This document shows, in pieces, positions 30,283-39,858 of a stretch of DNA of 64,000 bases; positions within the stretch are counted from its first letter, which is position 1; each line of letters starts with the position of its first letter. A model generated the notes under the pieces. That model made no database searches and was not told the DNA's origin. It saw only the letters and a list, made by a program, of their open reading frames with translations. Source of the DNA: Citromicrobium bathyomarinum (GTDB taxonomy: Bacteria; Pseudomonadota; Alphaproteobacteria; Sphingomonadales; Sphingomonadaceae); NCBI RefSeq assembly GCF_021021475.1, contig NZ_JAINWL010000001.1, positions 1,488,001 through 1,552,000 of the forward strand, read 5' to 3'. The translations under genes were made by a program, and so were the position numbers.

Positions 30283-32904
30283 TCAGGAAAGCATGTCCTT
30301 CAGCGCGGCGAAGGCGTTCTCCGGACGGGGCTCGCGCGGTTTGGCAGGTGCGTTCTGCCCGCCCTGCCGGGGGCCACGGCCCTTGCCCGCCTGCTTCCCT
30401 CCAGGCTTGCCGCGCCCCTTGTGCTGGTGGGCTTTGCCGCCGGGGCGGTGCTGCTGATGGCGATCGTCCCCGCCTTTGCGAGAGGGCAGCCAGCGCCACC
30501 GGTCGGGCAGGGCCGGGCCGAATGCGCCTTCCGCGAGCGGTTTGCCATCGATCATGCGGAACCCTGCCGCACCCAGCAGCCGCTTGATGCTGTCCGGAGT
30601 CAGCCCGGTCGACACCGCGAGCGAGAGGTCGAGCACGAAGGGCGCGCCACGGCCCTTCTTGCCGTCGCCCTTTCCGGCTCTGGTCTCGTGTGCCTGCTTG
30701 AACAGCTTTTCCGCAATATCGACGCGGACCAGCTGTTCGCCAGCCGGACGATATCCTGCGGGAAGCGGTTTGGTTGCAGGGATGACAGAGCGCATCGCCT
30801 CGTCGATCGGGCGCTCATCTATCCCGGCCTGCTTCATCGCGAGGCGTGGGGCAGGTTTGAGCAGCGAGGGCGCAAATATGTCGAGCGCGCCGAAGGTCAC
30901 ACCGACCCTGCGCAGGAACGGACGCGCTTCTTTGGGCAGGTTCTCGATCCCCGCCTGCTCGCGCGTGGCGATGCCGTGCCCGTCGAGAAGATTGAGAAGC
31001 AGCGCCCGTGCCCACGAGGTCGCATCCTCGCTCTTCGAGGCGAGCTGGAGCTTGCGTAAAGGTTCGAGCGGGGCGAGCCATTCGGTCACCTTCGCTTCGA
31101 TGGCCGCGAGAAAGGCCTCGCGCGCGCCGTCAGGCAGGCGGTCCAGCTCTCGCGCAGGCTTCAACCGGGGCTCTGCCGGGTCGACCGGGTGTTCCAGCCG
31201 GGCGATCTCCTGCCCGGCCCACATCACCCGGCCATTTTCCAGCGTCACGCCTTCAAGCTTGTTCTCGCGCAGTCGCTCGGCCTGGGTGGCGAGGATGCGG
31301 GGAAGCGCCTTTTCGCCTGCCGACAGCAGCATCTTGCGGTCGCCGACCGCCGCCTGCGGATCGATCGCGAAGCGGAACCCTTCCAGCTTGCCGATCGGCT
31401 GGTCCTCGACCAGCAAGGTGCCGTCATCCTCCAGCGAAATGGGGAGCAGCGCAGGGTCGTTTCCAAGATGCTTCATTAAAACGGAGGTCCTTCGATTCAC
31501 GAATCGCTCGGTCAGGCGCATGTGCAATGCGTCCGACAGGCGTGCTTCGACCGCGCGGGCCCGCGCTGCCATTTCGTCGCGCGCGAGCACCCAGTCGGGC
31601 CGCTGGCAGATATAGGCCCAGGAACGGATCGCGGCTATCCGCCCCTGCAACACGGCAATATCGCCGCGCACGGTATCGAGTTCGGCGATCCGGGCGGCGA
31701 CGAAGTCCGCGCCGATATAGCCTTCGCGCAGATCCTGCCAGAGCCGGGTGACGAAGCGCGCATGAGTCTCCACGCCCGAGGCGCGGAAATCGGGCAGCGA
31801 GCAGACCTCCCAGAACCGCCGGACATTGGCAGGGCCGCGAATCATGCGCGCGAAGGGCTGGTCGGCGAGCTTGCGCAGAACCGCCAGGTCGATCGCTTCG
31901 GGGGCGGGTGCAAGCTCTCGTTCGTCGGGCCGAGCGCACAGGTCTTCGATCAGCACGGACAGCGAATCGAAGCGCGGCTCCGCCTCGCGCCAGTAGAGTT
32001 TGGTCAGCGGCTGGAAGCGGTGTTCCTCGATCGCGTAGATCTCTTCGTCGGTGAATTCGGCGTCGTGGCCGCCGGTGCCCGTCAACGTGCCGAAGCTGCC
32101 GTCGCGATGGTGGCGACCCGCGCGCCCGGCGATCTGCGCCATCTCCGCCGGAGTCAGCCGCCGTCGCTTGACCCCGTCGAACTTGGCGAGACTGGCGAAG
32201 GCGACATGGGTGACGTCAAGATTGAGTCCCATCCCGATGGCATCGGTCGCGACGATGTAGTCGACCTCGCCATTCTGGAACAATTCGACCTGGCGATTAC
32301 GCGTCTCCGGGCTCAGCGCGCCCATCACCACCGCCGCTCCGCCGCGATGACGCCTCAGCATTTCCGCGATGGCGTAGACTTGGTCGGACGAGAAGGCGAC
32401 CACCGCGCTGCGCTTGGGCAGGCGGGAGAGCTTTTTCACGCCCCCATGGGTGAGCGTCGAAAAGCGCGGCCGCTCGATTAGTTCAGCATGCGGAATCAGT
32501 GATTTGATGACCGGCGCTGCGGTGGAGGAGCCCAGCAGCATGGTCTCCTCACGACCGCGTGCATTGAGCAGCCGGTCGGTGAAGACGTGACCCCGCTCCC
32601 GGTCGGCGGCCAGCTGGACCTCGTCGAGCGCGACGAAGGCATGTCCTCCGCCATCGTGCGGCATCGCCTCTGCCGTGCACAGGAAATAGCGAGCATCGGG
32701 CGGCTCGATCCGCTCCTCGCCCGTGATCAGCGCAACCGCCTTCTCCCCCTTGATCGCGACCACGCGGTCGTACACCTCGCGCGCAAGCAGGCGGAGCGGG
32801 AAGCCGATCGCCCCGCTCGAATGGCCGCACATCCGCTCGATCGCGAGGTGCGTCTTGCCGGTATTGGTGGGGCCGAGGACGGCCTTGATCGCGGGGGCGG
32901 ACAT
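30283..32904 (-). CDS. Suv3-like superfamily 2 helicase
   Basis: An RNA/DNA helicase of about 873 residues. Motif I is L-G-P-T-N-T-G-K-T-H, motif II V-A-L-D-E-V-Q-L-A, and motif VI A-Q-I-A-G-R-A-G-R-H-H-R-D-G, all close to the mitochondrial Suv3 degradosome helicase. The helicase core takes about the first 450 residues. The C-terminal 400 residues include regions without clear motifs and end in a basic Gly/Lys/His-rich tail of low complexity. I prefer ATG 32904, which gives the family start close to motif I. Its GGAGG site is only one base from the ATG, so a GTG or TTG further upstream is possible. It may join RNA turnover with the adjacent S4 protein. Confidence 0.88.
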   Translation of the reverse strand: MSAPAIKAVLGPTNTGKTHLAIERMCGHSSGAIGFPLRLLAREVYDRVVAIKGEKAVALITGEERIEPPDARYFLCTAEAMPHDGGGHAFVALDEVQLAADRERGHVFTDRLLNARGREETMLLGSSTAAPVIKSLIPHAELIERPRFSTLTHGGVKKLSRLPKRSAVVAFSSDQVYAIAEMLRRHRGGAAVVMGALSPETRNRQVELFQNGEVDYIVATDAIGMGLNLDVTHVAFASLAKFDGVKRRRLTPAEMAQIAGRAGRHHRDGSFGTLTGTGGHDAEFTDEEIYAIEEHRFQPLTKLYWREAEPRFDSLSVLIEDLCARPDERELAPAPEAIDLAVLRKLADQPFARMIRGPANVRRFWEVCSLPDFRASGVETHARFVTRLWQDLREGYIGADFVAARIAELDTVRGDIAVLQGRIAAIRSWAYICQRPDWVLARDEMAARARAVEARLSDALHMRLTERFVNRRTSVLMKHLGNDPALLPISLEDDGTLLVEDQPIGKLEGFRFAIDPQAAVGDRKMLLSAGEKALPRILATQAERLRENKLEGVTLENGRVMWAGQEIARLEHPVDPAEPRLKPARELDRLPDGAREAFLAAIEAKVTEWLAPLEPLRKLQLASKSEDATSWARALLLNLLDGHGIATREQAGIENLPKEARPFLRRVGVTFGALDIFAPSLLKPAPRLAMKQAGIDERPIDEAMRSVIPATKPLPAGYRPAGEQLVRVDIAEKLFKQAHETRAGKGDGKKGRGAPFVLDLSLAVSTGLTPDSIKRLLGAAGFRMIDGKPLAEGAFGPALPDRWRWLPSRKGGDDRHQQHRPGGKAHQHKGRGKPGGKQAGKGRGPRQGGQNAPAKPREPRPENAFAALKDMLS

Positions 32905-33052
32905 ACCTCCCAATGTGGCAAGGTCGGCAGGCACCCGCAAGCGAACGCGGTTCGCCGCGCATCAGCCTCCGGTCGTCGACCAGCCGGGCAAGCACTATAG
33001 CGTGATTAAACACGGATTAAGTTTGCCGTGGCACATAATCCTCTCACCCGAT

Positions 33053-34735
33053 ATGCGCCGCCCGGTCATGAAAAGACAGGTCCGGGCGGCAGCACCAGAC
33101 TATCGGAGACGGGATCTGACCAACGCCGAACAGCAGGTGACAGGGGAGCAAGCGCCCGCACCTGCGGATGACGACATTGCCGCGATCAGGGACAGGGCAG
33201 CAGCCGAGTCGACCAAGGCCAGCGTGCGCATGGAGCGTGCGGTGAAGGCTTCGCGCGCGTGGTTTTCGGCGCAGGCGCAGCGGATCGAGCGGGCCGACCT
33301 GGCCCCCGATCTCGCCCAGAACATCGGCAGCCTGCGCTGGTTTCGCGGGGCGGCCACCTTCCTTTCGCTATCCGCTGTCGCACTGGCTTTCTGGCCCGAC
33401 TTTGCTCCGCTGGAGGCCGCACCGGCAGTCCGGCTGGACGAGCAGGCGCGCGACGAATTTCGCAGCCAGACCATTCAACCGCTCGCGCTGGGCGGCGATA
33501 CCGGCACGCGGATGGCGGCGACCGCGCTGGTCCGCCCGCTTGCCGATGCGCCCGAGCGGCCGCAGCTGGAGGCGACTGCGACCTTCGGGCGGGGTGACGA
33601 TCTTGCGCGGATGCTCGCGCGGCAGGGTGTCGGCAAGGCCGACGCGGCGCGCGCTGCCGAACTGGTCGCGCAGGCGATCGCGCTCGACGAGATCGAGCCC
33701 GGCACCCAGATCGATGTGACGTTGGGCCGCCGCGCAGCGCCCAAAGCGCCCCGTCCGCTTGATGAAGTGCGCTTCCGCGCGCGCTTCGACCTTGCGCTGG
33801 CCGTCGCGCGTGGGGACGACGGCAATCTCTCGCTGATCCGCGAGCCGATCGAAGTGGACGAGACGCCGCTGCGCGTACGCGGCACCGTGGGCGGCAGCCT
33901 CTACCGCTCGGCCCGTGCGGTCGGCGCACCGGCGAGCGCCATCCAGTCCTACCTGAAGGCGCTCGGTGATTACGAGGATCTCGACCAGGCGCTGCAGCCG
34001 GGCGACACCTTCGACATGATCGTCTCCTACCGCCGCGCTGCGACCGGTGAACGCCAGGCAGGTCGGCTGCTTTACGCCGGCGTCGAGCGTGACGGGAAAG
34101 ACAAGATCCAGCTGATGCGCTGGGGCAAGGACGACCAGTTCTTCGAAGCCTCTGGCGTGGGCGAGCAGCGATCCGGCCTGCTTGCCCCGGTACCGGGGCC
34201 GATCGGCTCCCGCTATGGCATGCGTCGCCACCCGATCCTGCGGTACAAGCGGATGCACGCGGGCGTCGACTATCGTGCCCGCTACGGCACGCCGATCGTC
34301 GCTCCGACCGATGGCCGGGTGACCAGCGCGGGTCGGATGGGCGGCTGCGGGAACGCGGTGAAGCTGTCCCACGAGGGCGGCCTCGGAACCAAGTTCTGCC
34401 ACATGAGCCGGATCGCGGTGTCGCGCGGGCAGTATGTGAAGCGCGGCCAGATCATCGGCTATGTCGGATCGACCGGCCTCTCAACCGGGCCGCATCTCCA
34501 TTACGAGATGTACCGTGGCGGCCGCCATATCGATCCGCTGAGCGTACGCTACGTCACCCGCGCGCAGTTGAGCGGGGCCGAGCTGCAGCGCTTCCGCTCC
34601 ACGCTGGAGGCGCTCAAGACGGTCGATGCCGGGGTCGCGCTGGAAGAGATGCACCCGACCAAGCCGGTTGCGGAAGAGCCGCTGCGCGAGATCGACCGGA
34701 TTGCGCTGGTCGCGCACCACCGCCGCGGCGGCTAA
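33053..34735 (+). CDS. M23 family peptidoglycan endopeptidase (membrane-anchored)
   Basis: A 560-residue protein with a cytoplasmic N-terminus (about 1-100), one membrane helix around F-L-S-L-S-A-V-A-L-A-F-W, a long periplasmic region with a LysM/OapA-like part, and a C-terminal LytM/M23 domain (about 385-500). Active-site residues are intact: H-x-G-V-D (in M-H-A-G-V-D-Y) and H-L-H-Y-E for Zn binding and catalysis. It probably cuts peptide cross-links for cell elongation or division. ATG 33068 is an alternative start that saves five residues. It is divergent from the helicase gene. Confidence 0.88.
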   Translation: MRRPVMKRQVRAAAPDYRRRDLTNAEQQVTGEQAPAPADDDIAAIRDRAAAESTKASVRMERAVKASRAWFSAQAQRIERADLAPDLAQNIGSLRWFRGAATFLSLSAVALAFWPDFAPLEAAPAVRLDEQARDEFRSQTIQPLALGGDTGTRMAATALVRPLADAPERPQLEATATFGRGDDLARMLARQGVGKADAARAAELVAQAIALDEIEPGTQIDVTLGRRAAPKAPRPLDEVRFRARFDLALAVARGDDGNLSLIREPIEVDETPLRVRGTVGGSLYRSARAVGAPASAIQSYLKALGDYEDLDQALQPGDTFDMIVSYRRAATGERQAGRLLYAGVERDGKDKIQLMRWGKDDQFFEASGVGEQRSGLLAPVPGPIGSRYGMRRHPILRYKRMHAGVDYRARYGTPIVAPTDGRVTSAGRMGGCGNAVKLSHEGGLGTKFCHMSRIAVSRGQYVKRGQIIGYVGSTGLSTGPHLHYEMYRGGRHIDPLSVRYVTRAQLSGAELQRFRSTLEALKTVDAGVALEEMHPTKPVAEEPLREIDRIALVAHHRRGG

Positions 34736-34778
34736 CGCCCCTTGCGGGGGGCGCGGCCATGCGCCACACCTCGCCGCC

Positions 34779-35774
34779 ATGGCTGCTGCATTTCCCTCGA
34801 CCCGCCTTCGTCGCACCCGCACCCGCGACTGGAGCCGCCGGCTTCACCGTGAGACCACGCTTTCCCCTGCCGACCTGATCTGGCCACTTTTCGTGATCGA
34901 CGGGGAGGGGCAGGAGCAACCCGTTGCCAGCCTGCCCGGTGTCAGCCGCTGGTCGGTCGATCTGCTGGTGGACCGCGTGGGCGAGGCGATCGACCTCGGC
35001 ATCCCGTGCGTCGCGCTGTTTCCGAACACGCCCGCGCGGCTTCGCAGCGAAACCGCGGAAGAGGCCTGGAACCCTGATAACCTGCTCTGCCGCGCGGTCC
35101 GCGCCATTCGTGAGCGCTACGGCGATGCGATCGGCGTGATCTGCGATGTCGCGCTCGACCCCTATACCAGCCATGGGCAGGATGGCTTGCTGGACCAGCA
35201 TAACTATGTCGCCAACGACGCGACGATAGAAGCGCTGGTGAAACAGTCGCTCAATCAGGCTGCGGCGGGTGCCGACGTGATCGCCCCGTCGGATATGATG
35301 GACGGGCGCGTTGGCGCGATCCGGCAGGCGCTGGAAGAAGCCGGGCACACCAATGTCCAGATCATGAGCTATGCGGCCAAGTTCGCGTCCGCCTTCTACG
35401 GCCCGTTTCGCGATGCGGTGGGCACGGGCGGCAGGCTGAAGGGCGACAAGCGCACCTACCAGCTCGATCCGGGCAACAGCGACGAGGCGATGCGCGAAAT
35501 CGCGCTCGACATTGCCGAGGGTGCGGACAGCGTAATGGTCAAGCCCGGGCTCGCCTATCTCGACATCATCCGGATGGCGCGCGACCGGTTCGATGTGCCG
35601 ATCTTCGCCTATCAGGTGAGCGGCGAATATGCGCTGATCGAGGCGGGTGTCGCGGCCGGCATCGGTGAGCGGGAGGCGTTGGTGATGGAGAAGCTGATCG
35701 CGTTCAAACGTGCGGGGTGTGCAGGCATACTGACCTATCATGCGCCGCTCGCAGCTCGCGTCCTCGCTGGCTGA
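34779..35774 (+). CDS. hemB: Porphobilinogen synthase (delta-aminolevulinate dehydratase)
   Basis: A 331-residue enzyme condensing two 5-aminolevulinates to porphobilinogen. The two Schiff-base lysines lie in S-Y-A-A-K-F-A-S-A-F-Y-G-P-F and in S-V-M-V-K-P-G. The metal-site segment reads D-V-A-L-D-P-Y-T-S-H-G-Q-D-G, i.e. Asp in place of the zinc-ligand Cys residues, so it is of the Mg-dependent aspartate-rich class. The ATG at 34779 gives the family N-terminus; upstream codons belong to the M23 peptidase region. It heads a run of close or overlapping genes to 39682. Confidence 0.96.
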   Translation: MAAAFPSTRLRRTRTRDWSRRLHRETTLSPADLIWPLFVIDGEGQEQPVASLPGVSRWSVDLLVDRVGEAIDLGIPCVALFPNTPARLRSETAEEAWNPDNLLCRAVRAIRERYGDAIGVICDVALDPYTSHGQDGLLDQHNYVANDATIEALVKQSLNQAAAGADVIAPSDMMDGRVGAIRQALEEAGHTNVQIMSYAAKFASAFYGPFRDAVGTGGRLKGDKRTYQLDPGNSDEAMREIALDIAEGADSVMVKPGLAYLDIIRMARDRFDVPIFAYQVSGEYALIEAGVAAGIGEREALVMEKLIAFKRAGCAGILTYHAPLAARVLAG

Positions 35775-35780
35775 GCATCC

Positions 35781-36338
35781 GTGGGCGAATTCCGGCACGA
35801 AACCGACCGGCTGATCCTGCGCGACTGGCGCGAGGAGGATTGGCCGCGCTTCTGGGAGGGGACCAACACGCCCGCAGTCATGCGCTGGCTGGGCGGCGTG
35901 TGCGATGCGGACAAGCGGGCCGGGGCGCAGGATCGCCTGCTGGGCTATCAGCGCGATCACGGCCACACCTTCTGGGTGCTCGAGCGCAAGGCGGATGGCG
36001 CGATCCTTGGCTTTTGCGGGCTCAAGCGGTGCAACCAGGCGGGTGGGCCGCTGGGCATGATGGAGGTCGGCTGGCGGCTGCGCGAGGATGCGTGGGGTCA
36101 GGGCTATGCCAGGGAGGCGGCCACCGCATCGCTCAACCTCGCGTTCGAGCGTTACGGGGCCGATGAGGTCGTCGCGCTGACCGTGGCGCGCAACATCGCG
36201 AGCTGGGGTCTGATGAAGCGGCTGGGCATGCAGCGGCGCGAGGATCTCGATTTCGCCAATGCCGATTTCGACCCGGAAGAGCCGACGATCATCGTGTATT
36301 CGATCACCCAGCGCGAATGGCGGTTAGCGCGTGGCTGA
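35781..36338 (+). CDS. GNAT family N-acetyltransferase (RimJ/RimL-like) 1
   Basis: A 185-residue acetyl-CoA-dependent acyltransferase of the RimJ/RimL type. It starts E-T-D-R-L-I-L-R-D-W-R-E-E-D, and the acetyl-CoA-binding loop is R-L-R-E-D-A-W-G-Q-G-Y-A-R-E-A-A. The closing V-A-R-N-I-A-S-W-G-L-M-K-R-L-G-M motif is typical. It starts with GTG six bases past hemB. It is clearly paralogous to the next gene, with about the same length, motifs and C-terminal R-E-D-L-D-F segment. The substrate is unknown. Confidence 0.88.
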   Translation: MGEFRHETDRLILRDWREEDWPRFWEGTNTPAVMRWLGGVCDADKRAGAQDRLLGYQRDHGHTFWVLERKADGAILGFCGLKRCNQAGGPLGMMEVGWRLREDAWGQGYAREAATASLNLAFERYGADEVVALTVARNIASWGLMKRLGMQRREDLDFANADFDPEEPTIIVYSITQREWRLARG

Positions 36339-36900
36339 GTGGATCCTCGAGACCGAGCGGCTGCGGCTACGCCGGATAGAGCCGGGCGATGCACAGCTGC
36401 AGTTCGGCCTGCTCAACACCCCGGCGGTCATGCACCATCTGGGTGGGCCGCTTTCTCTGGAGGCGATCGAGCAGAAGCACCGCACATCGATGGACCTTCA
36501 CGATCGCGAGGGTTTCAGCTTCCTGTTCCTGATCGAGCGCGACACCGGCGAGTTCGTGGGCCACTGCGGCCTCAAGCGGGTCGATGCCGAGGGTGCGCGC
36601 AACCCCGGAGACTTCGAAATCGGCTGGCTGATCCGCGAGGATCGCTGGCGGCGCGGCTATGCCATCGAAGCTGTCCGCGCGGTGCTGCGCTGGGCCTTCG
36701 TCGACCACCATGCACCGCATGTCGTCGCGCTGACATCGCGCGCCAACGAGCCAAGCTGGCGGCTGATGGAGCGGCTGGGGATGGAGCGGCGCGAAGACCT
36801 CGACTTCGACGACCCGCGCTTCCCGCCCGAGGACAACCCGACCATCCTCTATTCGCTTAGCCGGGAGGCATGGGCCGCGAGCAAGCCGAACGTCGCATGA
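36331..36900 (+). CDS. GNAT family N-acetyltransferase (RimJ/RimL-like) 2
   Basis: A 189-residue acyltransferase starting at GTG 36331, inside the end of the previous gene (8-base overlap). It shares E-T-E-R-L-R-L-R, L-N-T-P-A-V-M, G-H-C-G-L-K-R, I-R-E-D-R-W-R-R-G-Y-A-I-E-A and R-L-G-M-E-R-R-E-D-L-D-F with its neighbour, so the two arose by tandem duplication. Substrate residues differ, notably around D-D-P-R-F-P-P-E-D-N-P. Its stop overlaps the start of the spermidine-synthase-like gene (ATGA). Confidence 0.88.
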   Translation: MAEWILETERLRLRRIEPGDAQLQFGLLNTPAVMHHLGGPLSLEAIEQKHRTSMDLHDREGFSFLFLIERDTGEFVGHCGLKRVDAEGARNPGDFEIGWLIREDRWRRGYAIEAVRAVLRWAFVDHHAPHVVALTSRANEPSWRLMERLGMERREDLDFDDPRFPPEDNPTILYSLSREAWAASKPNVA

Positions 36901-39104
36901 AGGCACCTGCGCGCCCTCTCTTCGTCGCGACGATCCTGCTCGGCAGCTTCCTGCTGTTCCTCGTCCAGCCGCTGGTCGCCCGGCTTGCTCTGCCGCAGCT
37001 GGGCGGTGCGCCGGCCGTGTGGAACAGCGCAATGCTGGTCTATCAGGCGCTGCTGCTGGGCGGTTATGCCTACGCCCACGCGATCTCCCGGCTGGCGATC
37101 CGGCGGCAGGCGCTGATCCACTTGGCGCTGATGATGGTGGCGCTGGTGTTCCTGCCCATCGCGCTGGCCGATGTGCCGCGGCCGAGCGGGTACGAGGTGT
37201 TCTGGGTCCCGCTGCTGCTGGTCGCCACCATCGGTGCGCCCTTCTTCGTCGTCGCCGCGCAGGCCCCGCTGATCCAGCGCTGGTATGCCGCCGAGCCTTC
37301 CGCAGGCGACCCCTATTGGCTCTATGCCGCGTCCAACATCGGCAGCTTTGCAGGCCTGCTGAGCTATCCGCTGCTGCTCGAGCCCAACCTGCCGCTGGCG
37401 GGCCAGAGCATTGCCTGGGCGGCGGGCTACGGCGTGCTGATCGTGTGCATGGCGCTGCTCGCGTGGACCCGGTGGCGCACGCCCGATGTCGCTGCGCAGG
37501 GCCCGGCGGACGGCGACGATGTCGAGCCGATCGGCTGGCGGCGGATCGCGCTGTGGCTCGCACTGTCCGCCGTGCCTTCGGGCCTGATGCTCTCGACCAC
37601 CACGCATCTGACCACCGATATCGTCGCGATGCCGCTGCTGTGGGTGCTGCCGCTGGGCTTGTACCTGCTCAGCTTCGTGTTCGCCTTCAACGCTCGCAGC
37701 ACGCTGGGCTTCGCGCTCGCCCGCACTGCACCCACCGTGATCCTGCTGGTCGGCGCGATGGCGATGGTGAGCCGCGGGGCGGACGGGCTCTCGATCGCGA
37801 TCGCGGCGGTGCTGATGCTGTTCGTGGTCGCGACCGCGCTCCACCGGCGTCTCTATGCCACGCGCCCGGAGCCTGCCCGCCTGACCCTGTTCTACCTCGT
37901 GATGAGTGCAGGGGGCGCGCTCGGCGGGCTGTTCGCGGCTCTCATCGCGCCGCTGCTGTTCGACTGGGTGTGGGAGCATCCGCTGCTGGTGCTCGCCGCC
38001 GCTGCGCTGCTCCCGCAGACCCCGCTGGTGCCGTGGATGGACCGGCTGGGGTTGAGCGCGCGCCAGCGCAGGTTGGCACGGCTGGCGCTCGTTCTCGGGG
38101 CGGCGCTGCTCGGCTGGTGGATGACCCGGGCGATCGACGCGCAGGGGGATATGACGGTCCACCTCCTGCTGCTCGCCATCGCGCTGCTGGGCGTGCTGGC
38201 GCTGGGCAACAGATGGGCGTTCCTCGCGATCCTGCTGATCCTGATGCTCGCGCGCGGAGGCTGGACGACGCTGGGGGAAAGCGCGGCGGGCATTCGCGAA
38301 CGCAGCTATTTCGGCGTCTACACCGTGCGTCAGTTCGACAATCCACCGACCCGCGTGCTGTCGCACGGGACCACGATCCACGGGCGCCAGTTCCTCGATC
38401 CCGAGCGGCGCGACCTGCCGACCAGCTATTACGGGCCGACCTCGGGCGTGGGCCTCGCCCTGTCGGCAGCGGATACGATCTATGGCGACAACGCGCAGAT
38501 CGGCGTGATCGGCCTCGGCACCGGCACGCTCGCCTGTTACCGCGAGCCGGGGCAGCGCTACACCTTCTACGAGATCGACCCGATGGTGGTCGACTACTCG
38601 CGCAATGGCGTGTTCACCTACCTCAGCGACTGCGCCCCCGATGCGCAGATCCATCTGGGCGATGCGCGGCTGGAGCTGGAGGCGGAGCCTGCCCAGCAAT
38701 ACGACATCCTCGCGGTCGACGCGTTCAGCTCCGACGCGATCCCGCTGCATCTGCTGACGCGTGAGGCGATGCATGCCTACGGCCGCGCGCTGAAGCCCGA
38801 CGGGCTGATGCTGATCCACATTTCCAACCGCTATGTAAACCTGCGACCGGTGATCGCTGCACATGCGCTGGAGAACGGCTGGATCGCGCTGATGCGCGAC
38901 GATCCGGGCGATCCGGACCGGGGCATTTCGGCCAGCTACTGGGTCGCGATTGCCAGCGATGCGGTGCCGATGGCCAAGCTGCTACAATCCAGCCCGCAGA
39001 CCAACTGGATCGAACTGGGCGACCCGCGCGGCCCCGCGTGGACCGACGACTTCGCGTCGATCCTGCCCTACCTCGATTGGGACACAATATTGGGAGACAG
39101 ATGA
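36897..39104 (+). CDS. Fused multi-helix membrane / spermidine-synthase-like protein
   Basis: A 735-residue protein. The N-terminal half (to about residue 460) has around 12 hydrophobic segments, beginning L-L-G-S-F-L-L-F-L-V-Q-P-L-V-A-R. The C-terminal part (about 540-700) is a SpeE-like Rossmann methyltransferase-fold domain with I-G-L-G-T-G-T-L-A-C-Y, Y-E-I-D-P-M-V and D-A-F-S-S-D-A-I-P. Such fused proteins are widespread but their product is not proven to be spermidine. Start ATG 36897 overlaps the GNAT stop, and its stop overlaps the carbonic anhydrase start, so translation is coupled on both sides. Confidence 0.87.
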   Translation: MKAPARPLFVATILLGSFLLFLVQPLVARLALPQLGGAPAVWNSAMLVYQALLLGGYAYAHAISRLAIRRQALIHLALMMVALVFLPIALADVPRPSGYEVFWVPLLLVATIGAPFFVVAAQAPLIQRWYAAEPSAGDPYWLYAASNIGSFAGLLSYPLLLEPNLPLAGQSIAWAAGYGVLIVCMALLAWTRWRTPDVAAQGPADGDDVEPIGWRRIALWLALSAVPSGLMLSTTTHLTTDIVAMPLLWVLPLGLYLLSFVFAFNARSTLGFALARTAPTVILLVGAMAMVSRGADGLSIAIAAVLMLFVVATALHRRLYATRPEPARLTLFYLVMSAGGALGGLFAALIAPLLFDWVWEHPLLVLAAAALLPQTPLVPWMDRLGLSARQRRLARLALVLGAALLGWWMTRAIDAQGDMTVHLLLLAIALLGVLALGNRWAFLAILLILMLARGGWTTLGESAAGIRERSYFGVYTVRQFDNPPTRVLSHGTTIHGRQFLDPERRDLPTSYYGPTSGVGLALSAADTIYGDNAQIGVIGLGTGTLACYREPGQRYTFYEIDPMVVDYSRNGVFTYLSDCAPDAQIHLGDARLELEAEPAQQYDILAVDAFSSDAIPLHLLTREAMHAYGRALKPDGLMLIHISNRYVNLRPVIAAHALENGWIALMRDDPGDPDRGISASYWVAIASDAVPMAKLLQSSPQTNWIELGDPRGPAWTDDFASILPYLDWDTILGDR

Positions 39105-39682
39105 TGACCGACACGAGCAGCAGGCCCGGCGTGCGCCTGATCCCGATCCACGGCAAAGCGCCCCGGATTCACGAGAGCGCCTTCATTGCGCCCGGCTGCA
39201 CGATCGTGGGCGACGTGACGATCGGGGCGGGCAGCTCGATCTGGTACAACTGCGTACTGCGCGCCGATGTCAGCAGCATCACGATCGGGGAGCGGACCAA
39301 TGTGCAGGATGGCAGCGTGCTCCACTGCGACGGCCCTTCGCCGCAATACCCCGATGGCTGCCCGCTGGTGATCGGCGACGACGTGCTGATCGGCCACATG
39401 GCGATGGTCCACGGCTGCATCATCGAGGATCGCGGCTTCGTGGGCCTCGGCGCGATCGCGATGAACAAGGCGGTGATCGCCAGCGATGCGATGCTGGCGG
39501 CGGGCGCGATGCTGACCGAGAACAAGGTGATGGGTGCGCGCGAGCTGTGGGGCGGCCGCCCTGCGCGCAAGATGCGCGATCTCGACGATGCGGCGATTGC
39601 GGGCATGAAGCTGGGCGTGGCGCACTACGCCGAAAATGCGAAGCACCACGCGGCGGCGGTCGCTGCAGGCGAGCAGCCCTGA
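39101..39682 (+). CDS. Gamma-class carbonic anhydrase-like protein
   Basis: A 193-residue left-handed beta-helix protein with hexapeptide repeats (I-V-G-D-V-T-I-G-A-G-S-S-I-W, V-L-R-A-D-V-S-S-I-T-I-G). The three metal-ligand His residues of the gamma class are present in V-L-H-C-D-G and I-G-H-M-A-M-V-H-G-C. Many relatives (YrdA, PaaY, CaiE types) lack proven carbonic anhydrase activity, so the reaction is uncertain. The ATG is preceded by GGGAGAC and overlaps the stop of the SpeE-like gene. About 176 bases follow without a recognised feature before the DUF167 gene. Confidence 0.87.
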   Translation: MMTDTSSRPGVRLIPIHGKAPRIHESAFIAPGCTIVGDVTIGAGSSIWYNCVLRADVSSITIGERTNVQDGSVLHCDGPSPQYPDGCPLVIGDDVLIGHMAMVHGCIIEDRGFVGLGAIAMNKAVIASDAMLAAGAMLTENKVMGARELWGGRPARKMRDLDDAAIAGMKLGVAHYAENAKHHAAAVAAGEQP

Positions 39683-39858
39683 CACACCTGACACACAGTC
39701 CAGGGGTTGAAACCCGCTCGATCGACGGGCGCGAATTGATCGCGTGTCTCGATCAGGAGCGATTGGGATGCGCACAAGAATACGGACCATGGGAAAGAAC
39801 GGCCTGACCATGCCACGGCAGGGCATCTGTAGGACAGCGCGCAATCGCGCCGAATGCG

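Noticed and set aside
36849-38864. A 671-residue open frame opposite the SpeE-like gene
   Set aside because: It is rich in His, Arg, Gln and Glu with no recognisable domain and lies entirely antisense to a well-supported membrane protein gene.
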